Assembly: GCA_963740675.1 (NCBI GenBank)
Contig: CAVUFS010000001.1
Location: forward strand, 310,001 to 374,000
From: CAIKMD01 sp963740675
GTDB lineage: Bacteria; Pseudomonadota; Alphaproteobacteria; ATCC43930; CGMCC-115725
Direction: 5' to 3'
Length of the DNA: 64,000 bases
The notes beneath the pieces were generated by a model. It did not search any database, was not told where the DNA came from, and saw only the letters and a program-made list of their open reading frames with translations. A program made the position numbers and the translations under genes. Shown here one piece after another: positions 41,222 through 48,444 of the stretch (position 1 is its first letter; each line of letters begins with the position of its first letter).

Positions 41222-42445
41222 TTGTTCGACACACCGCTCGGGCGCTGCGGGATTGCCTGGAATCCGCAGGGCATTACCGCATTGCAACTGCCCGAAGCGA
41301 GCGAGAGCACGACGCGCGCGAAGCTCCTCGACAAGCTCGGCGAGGCGGAGGCTGCATCGCCGCCGCCGGCGGTGCAGCGCGCGATCGACGGTATCAACGC
41401 GCTGATGCATGGCAACGCAAGCGACCTCGCGTCGGTGCCGCTCGATATGAGCGGCGTACCGCCCTTTCATCGCCGTGTGTACGAGGCGGTGCGCGCGATC
41501 CCGCCGGGCGCGAGCTTGTCTTACGGCGAGGTCGCGGCCAACGCGGAAGCGCCGGGGGCGGCACGCGCGGTCGGTCAGGCGATGCGGCGTAATCCGTTCT
41601 CGATCCTGGTGCCGTGCCACCGCGTCTTCGCCGCCGGCGGCAAGATCGGCGGCTATTCCGCGCATGGCGGGCTCGCGACCAAGCTACGCTTGCTGTCGCT
41701 GGAAGCGGCCGCGGCAGAAGGCGCGGCGGCGCTGTTCGAGGGCGACGGCGTGCTGCCGTTCGATCCGGCTTTCGCGCTCGATTATCTGCGCGATGCCGAT
41801 CCGGTGCTCGGGCGTCTCATCGACACGGTCGGCCCGTTCCGCATGCAGATCCGCCGCGCGCCCAGCATCTTCGTCGCCCTCGCCGAGGCAATCGTCTATC
41901 AGCAGCTTCATGCCAAAGCGGCGGCTTCGATCTTCGCGCGGCTGCGCGCGCTCTATCCGAAAGCGCATCAAGCGCCGACCGCGGCGCAGATCATCAAGAC
42001 CAACGATGCGAAGCTGCGCGGTGCCGGTCTCTCGCAATCGAAGCTGTTGTCGATCCGCGATCTGGCGCGGCGCGACGCCGCCGGCGAAATCCCGCACCTC
42101 GCCGATATCAATCGCCTCGACGACGAAGCGATCATCGAGAAGCTGACGCAGGTGCGCGGCATTGGCCGCTGGACGGTCGAGATGCTGCTGATCTTCCGCC
42201 TTGGCCGGCCTGACATCCTGCCGCTCGACGATTTCGGCGTGCGCAAGGGCTTCGGCTATGCCTTCAAGAAGAATCGCGGCACGCCGACGAAGGACGAGAT
42301 GGAAAAGCGCGGCAAGCGCTGGCAGCCCTATCGCAGCGTCGCGAGCTGGTATCTCTGGCGCGCCGCCGACATCGCGACCCAGCGCGAGCGCGCCCAGAAA
42401 TCGAGCAAGGCCGAGAAATCGACCAAAAAATCAGATGAGGCTTAG
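41222..42445 (+). CDS. Fusion of O6-methylguanine-DNA methyltransferase and AlkA-type 3-methyladenine glycosylase
   Basis: A 407-aa DNA-repair fusion. Residues ~1-165 are an Ogt-type methyltransferase with the active cysteine in ILVPCHRV near residue 130 and the preceding helix AVGQAMRRNP. After a short linker, residues ~180-390 form an HhH-GPD glycosylase: helix-hairpin-helix QVRGIGRWTVEM near 313 and the catalytic Asp in LPLDDFGVRKG near 335. It removes alkyl damage both directly and by base excision. The track-open frame begins with TTG at 41222 directly after a stop; ATG 41193 (MAGAAQFPK) would join it if one A were added to the AAA at 41217-41219, probably the true start. Confidence 0.85.
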   Translation: MFDTPLGRCGIAWNPQGITALQLPEASESTTRAKLLDKLGEAEAASPPPAVQRAIDGINALMHGNASDLASVPLDMSGVPPFHRRVYEAVRAIPPGASLSYGEVAANAEAPGAARAVGQAMRRNPFSILVPCHRVFAAGGKIGGYSAHGGLATKLRLLSLEAAAAEGAAALFEGDGVLPFDPAFALDYLRDADPVLGRLIDTVGPFRMQIRRAPSIFVALAEAIVYQQLHAKAAASIFARLRALYPKAHQAPTAAQIIKTNDAKLRGAGLSQSKLLSIRDLARRDAAGEIPHLADINRLDDEAIIEKLTQVRGIGRWTVEMLLIFRLGRPDILPLDDFGVRKGFGYAFKKNRGTPTKDEMEKRGKRWQPYRSVASWYLWRAADIATQRERAQKSSKAEKSTKKSDEA

Positions 42446-42479
42446 CGCTTTATCCAATCATGTTGAGATGTTTTGGGTC

Positions 42480-42540
42480 GTCACCCCCGCGAAAGCGGGG
42501 GTCCAAGGCAACATACTGGATGCCCGCCTTCGCGGGCATG
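42480..42540. repeat. Palindromic repeat family 2, copy c
   Basis: CCCCCGCGAAAGCGGGGG (near 42484-42501) followed by GCCCGCCTTCGCGGGC (near 42522-42537), in the reverse orientation to the copy at 20312. It fills the gap between the convergent repair-fusion and MFS genes. Confidence 0.87.
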
Positions 42541-42587
42541 GCGACGAGGGGAAGCGTCGAATCTGATCGAATCTGTGCGGAGCTAGC

Positions 42588-44000
42588 TCAGCGCCGCGCC
42601 TGATTCCAAAGTCCCAAGAGCATCGAGGCGGTCAGCATGACGCAGACCGCCGCCATGGTGATGCCGAGCGCGTGGCCATAGGCGGCGGCGCCGCTACCGC
42701 CGCCGAGGATCACGAAGAAGAGGCTGCCGATCGACGCGACGCTGATCGCGGCGCCGATCTGCAAGGTCGAATTCATCGCACCGGCGGCGAGGCCGGTATG
42801 CGCCGGCGGCACGTCGCCAAGGATCGTGTGGATCATCTCGGGCATCGCGATACCCTGGCCGAAGCCGCCCGCGAAGAGCGCGAGGAAGAGGGGAAGGCCG
42901 CTGGTTTGGGTCCAGGCGCAGAGCCCGACGCCGGCATAGCCCACAATGATCTGAAGGCCCATGCCGAGGCCGAAGAGCCAGCGGCGCAGCCTTGGCGGCG
43001 CGCGCGCCACCGAGAGGGGGCCGAGGAAATTGGCGATGCCGTAAGGCAGCACCGCGAGTCCCGCGGCGAGGGGGCCTTCGCCGAGCCCGGCTTGGAGATA
43101 GATCGAGAAGAAAATGTAGAAGGGCATGGTGAAAAAGAAGAGCAGCGCGACGATGAGCCCCCGGCTGAAGCTCTTGATGTGCAACAGCGCCGGATCGATC
43201 AGCGGCATGCCGCCCTCGCGCGCAATGCGCCGCTCGACCGTAAAGAACAGCACGAGCAGCACCGGCGACGCTGCGATCATGCCTAGGACCCAGAGCGGCC
43301 AGCCGCGCTCGCGGCCGAGCGACAGGCCGACGACAAAGCAGCCGAGCGCCGCGGAAAGCAGGATCACGCCAAGGATGTCGAGCCGCGGCTTCTCTCTGCC
43401 GCCGCTTTCCGGCACGAGCGCCAGCGTCAAGCCAATCAGCGCGACGCCGATCGGCACGTTGATCAAGAAGGGCGCGCGCCAGCCGAGACCGGCGATATCC
43501 GCCGCGATCAACACGCCGCCAAGCAATTGTCCCCCGGCCACGGCGACGCCGACGCCGGTGCCATAGATATTGAGCGCCGAGGGGATTTCCTTTTCCGTGA
43601 ACAGCGTACGCAACGACGCCAGCACCGGCGGGACCATGGCGGCGCCGAAGATCCCTTGCGTAATACGGCCGATGACCAGGAAAACCGGGTTGGGCGCGAG
43701 GCCGGCGGAAAGCGAGCCGAGCGTGAAGCCGGCAACGCCGATTATATAGATCAGGCGCCGGCCATAGAGATCGGCAAGTCGTCCGCCCGTGATGAGGCAG
43801 ACCGAGAAGGCGGCGGAATAGCCGGTGATGATCAGGCTGGTTTGCGATTCAGATGCGCCGAGCGCGGTGCGTATCGACGGCAGCGCGATCGTCACGATGA
43901 ACATGTTGAGCGACGGGACCAGCGAGCCGATCAGCAAGATGGAGAAAGCCAGCCTGCGCCGTGCCGGCGACAGATCGATAAGGGCAGCGGACTGGCTCAT
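42588..44000 (-). CDS. MFS transporter, DHA2-like drug/solute efflux family
   Basis: A 470-aa membrane protein with about 14 hydrophobic helices. The loop GGRLADLYGRRLIYIIG is the MFS motif between helices 2 and 3, and GTGVGVAVAGGQLLGGVL resembles motif C of antiporters. It is likely a proton-driven exporter of the DHA2 branch. The cytochrome b561 gene ends 10 bp upstream on the same strand, so the two are probably co-transcribed. Confidence 0.88.
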   Translation of the reverse strand: MSQSAALIDLSPARRRLAFSILLIGSLVPSLNMFIVTIALPSIRTALGASESQTSLIITGYSAAFSVCLITGGRLADLYGRRLIYIIGVAGFTLGSLSAGLAPNPVFLVIGRITQGIFGAAMVPPVLASLRTLFTEKEIPSALNIYGTGVGVAVAGGQLLGGVLIAADIAGLGWRAPFLINVPIGVALIGLTLALVPESGGREKPRLDILGVILLSAALGCFVVGLSLGRERGWPLWVLGMIAASPVLLVLFFTVERRIAREGGMPLIDPALLHIKSFSRGLIVALLFFFTMPFYIFFSIYLQAGLGEGPLAAGLAVLPYGIANFLGPLSVARAPPRLRRWLFGLGMGLQIIVGYAGVGLCAWTQTSGLPLFLALFAGGFGQGIAMPEMIHTILGDVPPAHTGLAAGAMNSTLQIGAAISVASIGSLFFVILGGGSGAAAYGHALGITMAAVCVMLTASMLLGLWNQARR

Positions 44001-44010
44001 GCGCTCGCGG

Positions 44011-44577
44011 TCAATTCCGGACCGGCAGCATGCGCGAGAAGACGCCGTCGCGCCGGACGATCAGATGATAGAGCGCCGCCAGCACGTGCAGCCCGACGAG
44101 AACAAGCAAGATTGTGCCGACGAAGGCGTGAATATCGCCGGTGCGTCCGGCGAAAGCGGGCGAGGCGGCGATCAACTGCGGGATCGTGAAGAGTCCGAAG
44201 AATTTGACCGCATAGCCGCGAAAGCACGCATCGACCCAGCCGAGGATCGGCAGAATGAGCAGCACGAGATACAGCAGCACATGCGAGAGATAGGCGAGCG
44301 CGACCTGCCAGCCGGGAACGACGCCGCGCAGCGTTGGCGCCGAATGCGTCCAGCGCCACAGCAGCCGCAGGATCACGATGGCCAGGATCGTGACGCCGAT
44401 CGAGAAATGCAGGCTGACCAGCCCTTCATTCGGTGTGTCGCGGCCGATATGCGGCATCGTCCAGGCGATGGTGTATTGCCCGATCAGCAGCAGAAGGATG
44501 AGCCAATGCAGCGTCTTGGCGACGCTGTCATAATCCCGCGGCCCGGCGGTTCTTTTCTCGGCAATATGCTCGACCAT
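44011..44577 (-). CDS. Cytochrome b561
   Basis: A 188-aa four-helix membrane protein. Heme-ligating histidines are expected in VAKTLHWLILLLL, VSLHFSIG, YLSHVLLYLVLLILP and FVGTILLVLVGLHVLAALYH, the pattern of the bacterial CybB family. It moves electrons from quinol across or within the inner membrane, perhaps to disarm superoxide. GGTGGAG lies just before ATG 44577. The open frame continues far upstream through the antisense of the solute-binding genes, but that extension is not coding. Confidence 0.88.
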   Translation of the reverse strand: MVEHIAEKRTAGPRDYDSVAKTLHWLILLLLIGQYTIAWTMPHIGRDTPNEGLVSLHFSIGVTILAIVILRLLWRWTHSAPTLRGVVPGWQVALAYLSHVLLYLVLLILPILGWVDACFRGYAVKFFGLFTIPQLIAASPAFAGRTGDIHAFVGTILLVLVGLHVLAALYHLIVRRDGVFSRMLPVRN

Positions 44578-44691
44578 ATATCTCCACCCTAACAGACCCG
44601 CGCGATTGAAAGCTTGCGCCGGGTTTCCCGGCCGCCGATCATAGCGACAACGTCGCGCCGATGCGGCGCAATTTCGGACGGGGAGGAATGC

Positions 44692-45732
44692 ATGCCGAAA
44701 TCGGTGGGGCGGAAATCGCTCGGAAGGGTGGCGCTGGCTCTTGGTGGCGCACTGCTTGCGGCCTGGATCGCCCCGGCACAGGCCGATCCGGTGAAATTCC
44801 GCATCGGCTGGGCGTCCATTCCGGGCTCGCGCGCCGGCTTCATGCTGGAGAAGCCGGACTTGCTGCATCACCTCAACCAATCCTACACGGTCGAGCCGAT
44901 GCATTTCGCCAGCACGCCGGCGGAGCTGCAGGCGCTCGCCTCGGGCGATGTCGATATCGCGCAGCTTGCCTTCTCGACCTTCGGTGTCGCGATCGAGAAC
45001 GCGCATATGGAGGATTTGCGTCTCATCGCCAACGAGCTTGAGGACGGTGTGCCGGGTTACGCTACGACCCATTTCATGGTGTTGAAGGACAGCCCCATCA
45101 AGACGATCGACGATCTGAAGGGCAAGGTCGTCGCGACCAACGGCATCGGCAGCGGGCTCGACATCGCGATGCGCTACATCCTCAAGCAGCATCACCTGGA
45201 GGACAAGCGCGACTACACCGATGTCGAGATCAACTTTCCCAACATGAAGCCGGCGCTCGCCGATCGTAAGGTCGATCTGGTCTCCTCGATCCTGCCCTTC
45301 ATGTACGATCCCGAGATGGTGAAGATCGGCCGCGTCCTGTTCGATCAAGGCGCCGAAGTCGGCCCGTCCGAGCTGCTGATGTGGTCGGCGCGCGCGCCCT
45401 ATATTGCGGCTCATCGCGCAGCCATCGTCGATCTTATGGAGGATACGCTGCGCATGCTGCGCTGGTATTCCGACCCCGCAAATCACGACGAGGCGATTGC
45501 GATCGTGGCCAAGCTGACGAAGCAGCCGGCGGCATCGCTCGATTGGGTCTTCACCAAGCGTGACTATTTCCGCGGCCCGGACGGCCCGCCGGATCTGAAA
45601 GCGGTCGCCGCCGATCTCAAGATGGAAAAAGATCTCGGCTATCTCAAAACCGATATCGACGTGCCGAAATATGCCGATCTCACTATTACAGGTGACGCTG
45701 TAAAGCGGCTCGGCCCGGCGAAAGAGCCGTAA
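44692..45732 (+). CDS. NitT/TauT-type solute-binding protein, tandem copy 1
   Basis: A 346-aa periplasmic protein with signal peptide to about residue 32 (APAQA), then DPVKFRIGWASIPGSRAG. GGGAGGA precedes ATG 44692. Its neighbour at 45820 is a close tandem duplicate: over a 57-residue central stretch (from VLKDSPIKTIDDLKG to EINFPNMK) the two differ at one position, while signal peptides and C termini diverge clearly. Silent differences show that the copies are not brand new, so selection or gene conversion keeps the core, likely the ligand pocket. No ABC partners are nearby. Confidence 0.86.
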   Translation: MPKSVGRKSLGRVALALGGALLAAWIAPAQADPVKFRIGWASIPGSRAGFMLEKPDLLHHLNQSYTVEPMHFASTPAELQALASGDVDIAQLAFSTFGVAIENAHMEDLRLIANELEDGVPGYATTHFMVLKDSPIKTIDDLKGKVVATNGIGSGLDIAMRYILKQHHLEDKRDYTDVEINFPNMKPALADRKVDLVSSILPFMYDPEMVKIGRVLFDQGAEVGPSELLMWSARAPYIAAHRAAIVDLMEDTLRMLRWYSDPANHDEAIAIVAKLTKQPAASLDWVFTKRDYFRGPDGPPDLKAVAADLKMEKDLGYLKTDIDVPKYADLTITGDAVKRLGPAKEP

Positions 45733-45819
45733 CGCGTCGCGCTTGCGTCGCGTTATGCGGTCGCCGATCATGGCGGCAACACCGCGCCGAAGCGGCGCGA
45801 TTGGAACAGGGAGAAGTCG

Positions 45820-46857
45820 ATGCGGAAGTCCGCTTGGATGACAGCGCTGCTCGCCAGCGCAATGTTCGGGGGCGCGCTGCTTGGCGTGTGGGTCAGGCCG
45901 GCGCAGGCCGATCCGGTGAAGTTCCGTATCGGCTGGGTGGCGATGCCGGCCTCGCGTGCCGGCTATCTCCTCGAGAAGCCGGAGCTGCTGCATCATCTGA
46001 ACCAGTCCTACACGATCGAGCCGATGCATTTCTCTTCGACGCCGGCCCAATTACAGGCACTGGCCACCGGCGATCTCGACATCGCGCAGCTCGGTTTCTC
46101 GACCGTCGGTGCCGCGGTCGAGAACGCGCATATGACGGATGTGCGGGTGTTTGCCGACGAGCTCGAGGATGGCAGGCCCGGCTGGTCGACGACGCGTTTC
46201 ACCGTGCTGAAGGACAGCCCGATCAAGACGATTGACGATCTAAAGGGCAAAGTGGTCGCGACCAACGGCATCGGCAGCGGTCTCGACATCGCGCTGCGCT
46301 ATATCCTCAAGCAACATCATCTGGAGGACAAACGCGATTACACCGATGTCGAGATCAATTTCCCGAACATGAAATCGGCGCTCGCCGAGCATAAAGTCGA
46401 TCTCATCTCCGGGGTGCTGCCTTTCATCTACGATCCTGAGCTGGTGAAGATCGGCCGCACGCTCTTCGAGCAGGGCGCCGAGATCGGCCCGTCCGAGCTG
46501 TTGATGTGGGCGTCGCGCGCGCCTTATATCGCCGAGCATCGCGCGGCGCTGGTCGATCTCATGGAAGACGTGCTGCGCTCGCAGCGCTGGTATTTCGATC
46601 CCGCCAACCGGCAAGATGCCGTGGCGATGGCGGCGAAGATCACAAAACAGGCGCCCGAATCGCTCGACTGGGTTTTCACCAAGCGCGATTTCTATCGCAG
46701 CCCGAACGGCAATCCCGATCTCAAAGCGGTCGCCGCCGGTCTCAAGATGGAAAAAGAGCTCGGCTATCTCAAAACCGATATCGACGTGCCGAAATACGCC
46801 GACCTGTCGATCGTCGATGAGGCGTCGAAGCGGCTGGGTGTGATGAAGGAAGACTAG
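45820..46857 (+). CDS. NitT/TauT-type solute-binding protein, tandem copy 2
   Basis: A 345-aa paralog of the preceding gene: signal peptide to about residue 31 (RPAQA), then DPVKFRIGWVAMPASRAG. AGGGAGA lies upstream. Even the ~60-bp leader is duplicated: CGCCGATCAT-GCG-CAAC-CGCGCCGA-GCGGCGC occurs before both genes (about 44632 and 45761). Substitutions between copies cluster near QLGFSTVGAAVENAHMTDV and in the last 60 residues, so ligand range may differ slightly. The copy is followed by a family 1 palindromic repeat. Confidence 0.86.
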   Translation: MRKSAWMTALLASAMFGGALLGVWVRPAQADPVKFRIGWVAMPASRAGYLLEKPELLHHLNQSYTIEPMHFSSTPAQLQALATGDLDIAQLGFSTVGAAVENAHMTDVRVFADELEDGRPGWSTTRFTVLKDSPIKTIDDLKGKVVATNGIGSGLDIALRYILKQHHLEDKRDYTDVEINFPNMKSALAEHKVDLISGVLPFIYDPELVKIGRTLFEQGAEIGPSELLMWASRAPYIAEHRAALVDLMEDVLRSQRWYFDPANRQDAVAMAAKITKQAPESLDWVFTKRDFYRSPNGNPDLKAVAAGLKMEKELGYLKTDIDVPKYADLSIVDEASKRLGVMKED

Positions 46858-46878
46858 GGAGCTCGACCCCTACCACGT

Positions 46879-46957
46879 CGTCATTGCGAGCGAAGCGAAG
46901 CAATCCCGAGTCTGTCTCGACCACTGGATTGCTTCGGCCTACGGCCTCGCAATGACG
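46879..46957. repeat. Palindromic repeat family 1, copy b
   Basis: Left arm at 46879-46906 (CGTCATTGCGAGCGAAGCG...) and imperfect right arm at 46926-46957, where the arm carries GGCCTACGGCC in place of the plain match. It lies between the convergent solute-binding-protein and quinone-oxidoreductase genes. Confidence 0.88.
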
Positions 46958-46984
46958 AGGAACAAGAAGCGCGTGGCTGCCGAC

Positions 46985-47953
46985 CTACAGCGTCAGCAGA
47001 ATCTTCCCGATATGCGAGCCCGCCATATGGGCGTGCGCGGCGTCGATCTGCGCCAACGGATAGGTCTTCTCGATCACCGGCTTGAAGCGGCCACTTTCGA
47101 TCAGCGGCCACACCGCTTTGCGCACGGCGGCGGTGAGGCGGCCTTTTTCGGGGATCGGACGCGGGCGGAGGCGCGAGCCGGTCATGCGGCCGTCTTTCTC
47201 GGTCAGCGCCTGATAATCGAATTCGATCTTGCTGCCCTTGCGCGCGGCGATCATCACGAGACGCCCGCCTTGCGATAAGAGGCGAATGTCGCGCATCACG
47301 TAATCGCCGCCGACCATGTTGAGCGAAACATCGATGCTGCGCTTGCCGAAGCTGCTCTCGATGATTTCGGCATAATCCTGCGCGTTGTAATCGATCGCCA
47401 GCGTCGCGCCGAGCGCGGCGCAGCGCTGGCATTTATCGGCACTGCCGGCGGTGATCACGACCGGCGAGCCGAGCGCGCTCGCGATCTGAATCGCAGTCGT
47501 GCCGATGCCGGACGAGCCGCCATGAACGAGCAGCCGGTCGCCGGGTTTGAGCCCGCCGAGATCGAAGACGTTGAGCCACACGGTGATGACGCATTCGGGC
47601 AATGCCGCGGCTTCGACGACGGAGAGCCCCTTCGGCACCGGCAGGCATTGCACCGCCGGCACCGCGACATATTCGGCATATCCGCCGCCGACCAGCAGTG
47701 CGCAGACCTTGTCGCCGACCTTCCACTGGGTGACACCGGCGCCAAGCGCGGTGATCTCGCCCGCGGCTTCGAGGCCGAGAATGTCGGTCGCGCCCGCCGG
47801 CACGGGATAACGGCCTTTCGCCTGGCTGAGATCGGCGCCGTTGATCCCGGCTGCCGCTATCTTGATCAACACCTCGCCGTGACCCGGCGTCGGGATCGGC
47901 CGCTCGACAAGCTCGGGGCCGCTATTGTCGGATTTGGTGACGACGGCTTTCAT
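46985..47953 (-). CDS. NADPH:quinone oxidoreductase-type medium-chain dehydrogenase
   Basis: A 322-aa MDR enzyme of the QOR/PIG3 type. Seen: GINGADLSQAKGRYP near residue 40, LGLEAAGEI, and the Rossmann motif HGGSSGIGTTAIQIA near residue 148. The zinc-binding cysteines of alcohol dehydrogenases are absent. It reduces quinones or activated enones with NADPH. It is complete and ends ILLTL. Palindromic repeats flank it on both sides. Confidence 0.88.
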   Translation of the reverse strand: MKAVVTKSDNSGPELVERPIPTPGHGEVLIKIAAAGINGADLSQAKGRYPVPAGATDILGLEAAGEITALGAGVTQWKVGDKVCALLVGGGYAEYVAVPAVQCLPVPKGLSVVEAAALPECVITVWLNVFDLGGLKPGDRLLVHGGSSGIGTTAIQIASALGSPVVITAGSADKCQRCAALGATLAIDYNAQDYAEIIESSFGKRSIDVSLNMVGGDYVMRDIRLLSQGGRLVMIAARKGSKIEFDYQALTEKDGRMTGSRLRPRPIPEKGRLTAAVRKAVWPLIESGRFKPVIEKTYPLAQIDAAHAHMAGSHIGKILLTL

Positions 47954-47973
47954 GAATGGACTCCCTATCTTTA

Positions 47974-48369
47974 CTAATTCCCTCTCCGCCCCGCGGGGGC
48001 GGAGAGGGTAGGGTGAGGTGGGGTCACTTCCAGCTCGTGATAAATCGTATCGAGCACGGCGACGAGATTGCGTGTCACATCATTATTCCAAAACCGGATG
48101 ACGCGATAGCCGTGCGCGGCGAGTTCCGCTGTTCGTTTCTCATCCGCAACGTATTCGTCTGCGTGCTGGCTGCCGTCGAGTTCGATGACGAGTTTCTTGC
48201 TCGGATACGCGAAATCGGCGATGCGATTGCCGATCGGATGCTGGCGGCGGAATTTGTAGAGGGGAAGGCGGTCCCGGAGGGCGCGCCAGAGAATTCTTTC
48301 CACGTCGGTTGAGTCGGCGCGGAGTTTGCGGGCGATTTTGCTGCGCGGTCTTAGAGAACGGGCGGGCAT
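47974..48369 (-). CDS. DUF559 endonuclease-like protein
   Basis: A 131-aa protein with the DUF559/Vsr-like PD-(D/E)XK nuclease core: LPLYKFRRQHPIGNRIADF, then VIELDGSQH and the helix near YRVIRFWNNDV. These are the motif blocks of the DUF559 family, of unknown biological role. The last ~15 residues (PPHPTLSAPAGRRGN) are encoded by a family 3 palindromic repeat, so the repeat has supplied the C terminus and the stop codon. A second, inverted copy of that repeat stands 11 bp before the start codon, so the gene is bracketed by repeats. Confidence 0.83.
   Translation of the reverse strand: MPARSLRPRSKIARKLRADSTDVERILWRALRDRLPLYKFRRQHPIGNRIADFAYPSKKLVIELDGSQHADEYVADEKRTAELAAHGYRVIRFWNNDVTRNLVAVLDTIYHELEVTPPHPTLSAPAGRRGN
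47979..48024. repeat. Palindromic repeat family 3, copy inside the DUF559 gene end
   Basis: CCCTCTCCGCCCCGCGGGGGCGGAGAGGG core with GTAGGGTGAGGTGGGG tail (given here as CCTCTCCGCC...GGCGGAGAGG). It overlaps the last codons of the DUF559 gene. Confidence 0.85.
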
Positions 48370-48379
48370 TCTGCAGCGG

Positions 48380-48426
48380 CCCCCCACCTCACCCTACCCT
48401 CTCCGCCCCGAGGGGCGGAGAGGGAA
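48380..48426. repeat. Palindromic repeat family 3, inverted copy before the DUF559 gene
   Basis: CCCCACCTCACCCTACCC followed by CTCCGCCCC-GAGGGGCGGAG, the reverse complement of the layout at 47979. The two copies bracket the DUF559 gene as inverted repeats about 355 bp apart. Confidence 0.85.
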
Positions 48427-48444
48427 ATCGTTGGTGAGATACTG

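Noticed and set aside
42570..42600. GCGGAGCTAGCTCAGC resembling the start of a tRNA
   Set aside because: No cloverleaf can be built; the right half is the end of the MFS gene.
44578..46050. Upstream extension of the cytochrome b561 frame across both binding-protein genes
   Set aside because: It has no homology and is antisense to two real genes; the b561 start with ribosome binding site is at 44577.
33914..48426. Clustered palindromic repeats as a possible CRISPR array
   Set aside because: Copies are dispersed by kilobases, vary in sequence, lack regular spacers and have no cas genes.
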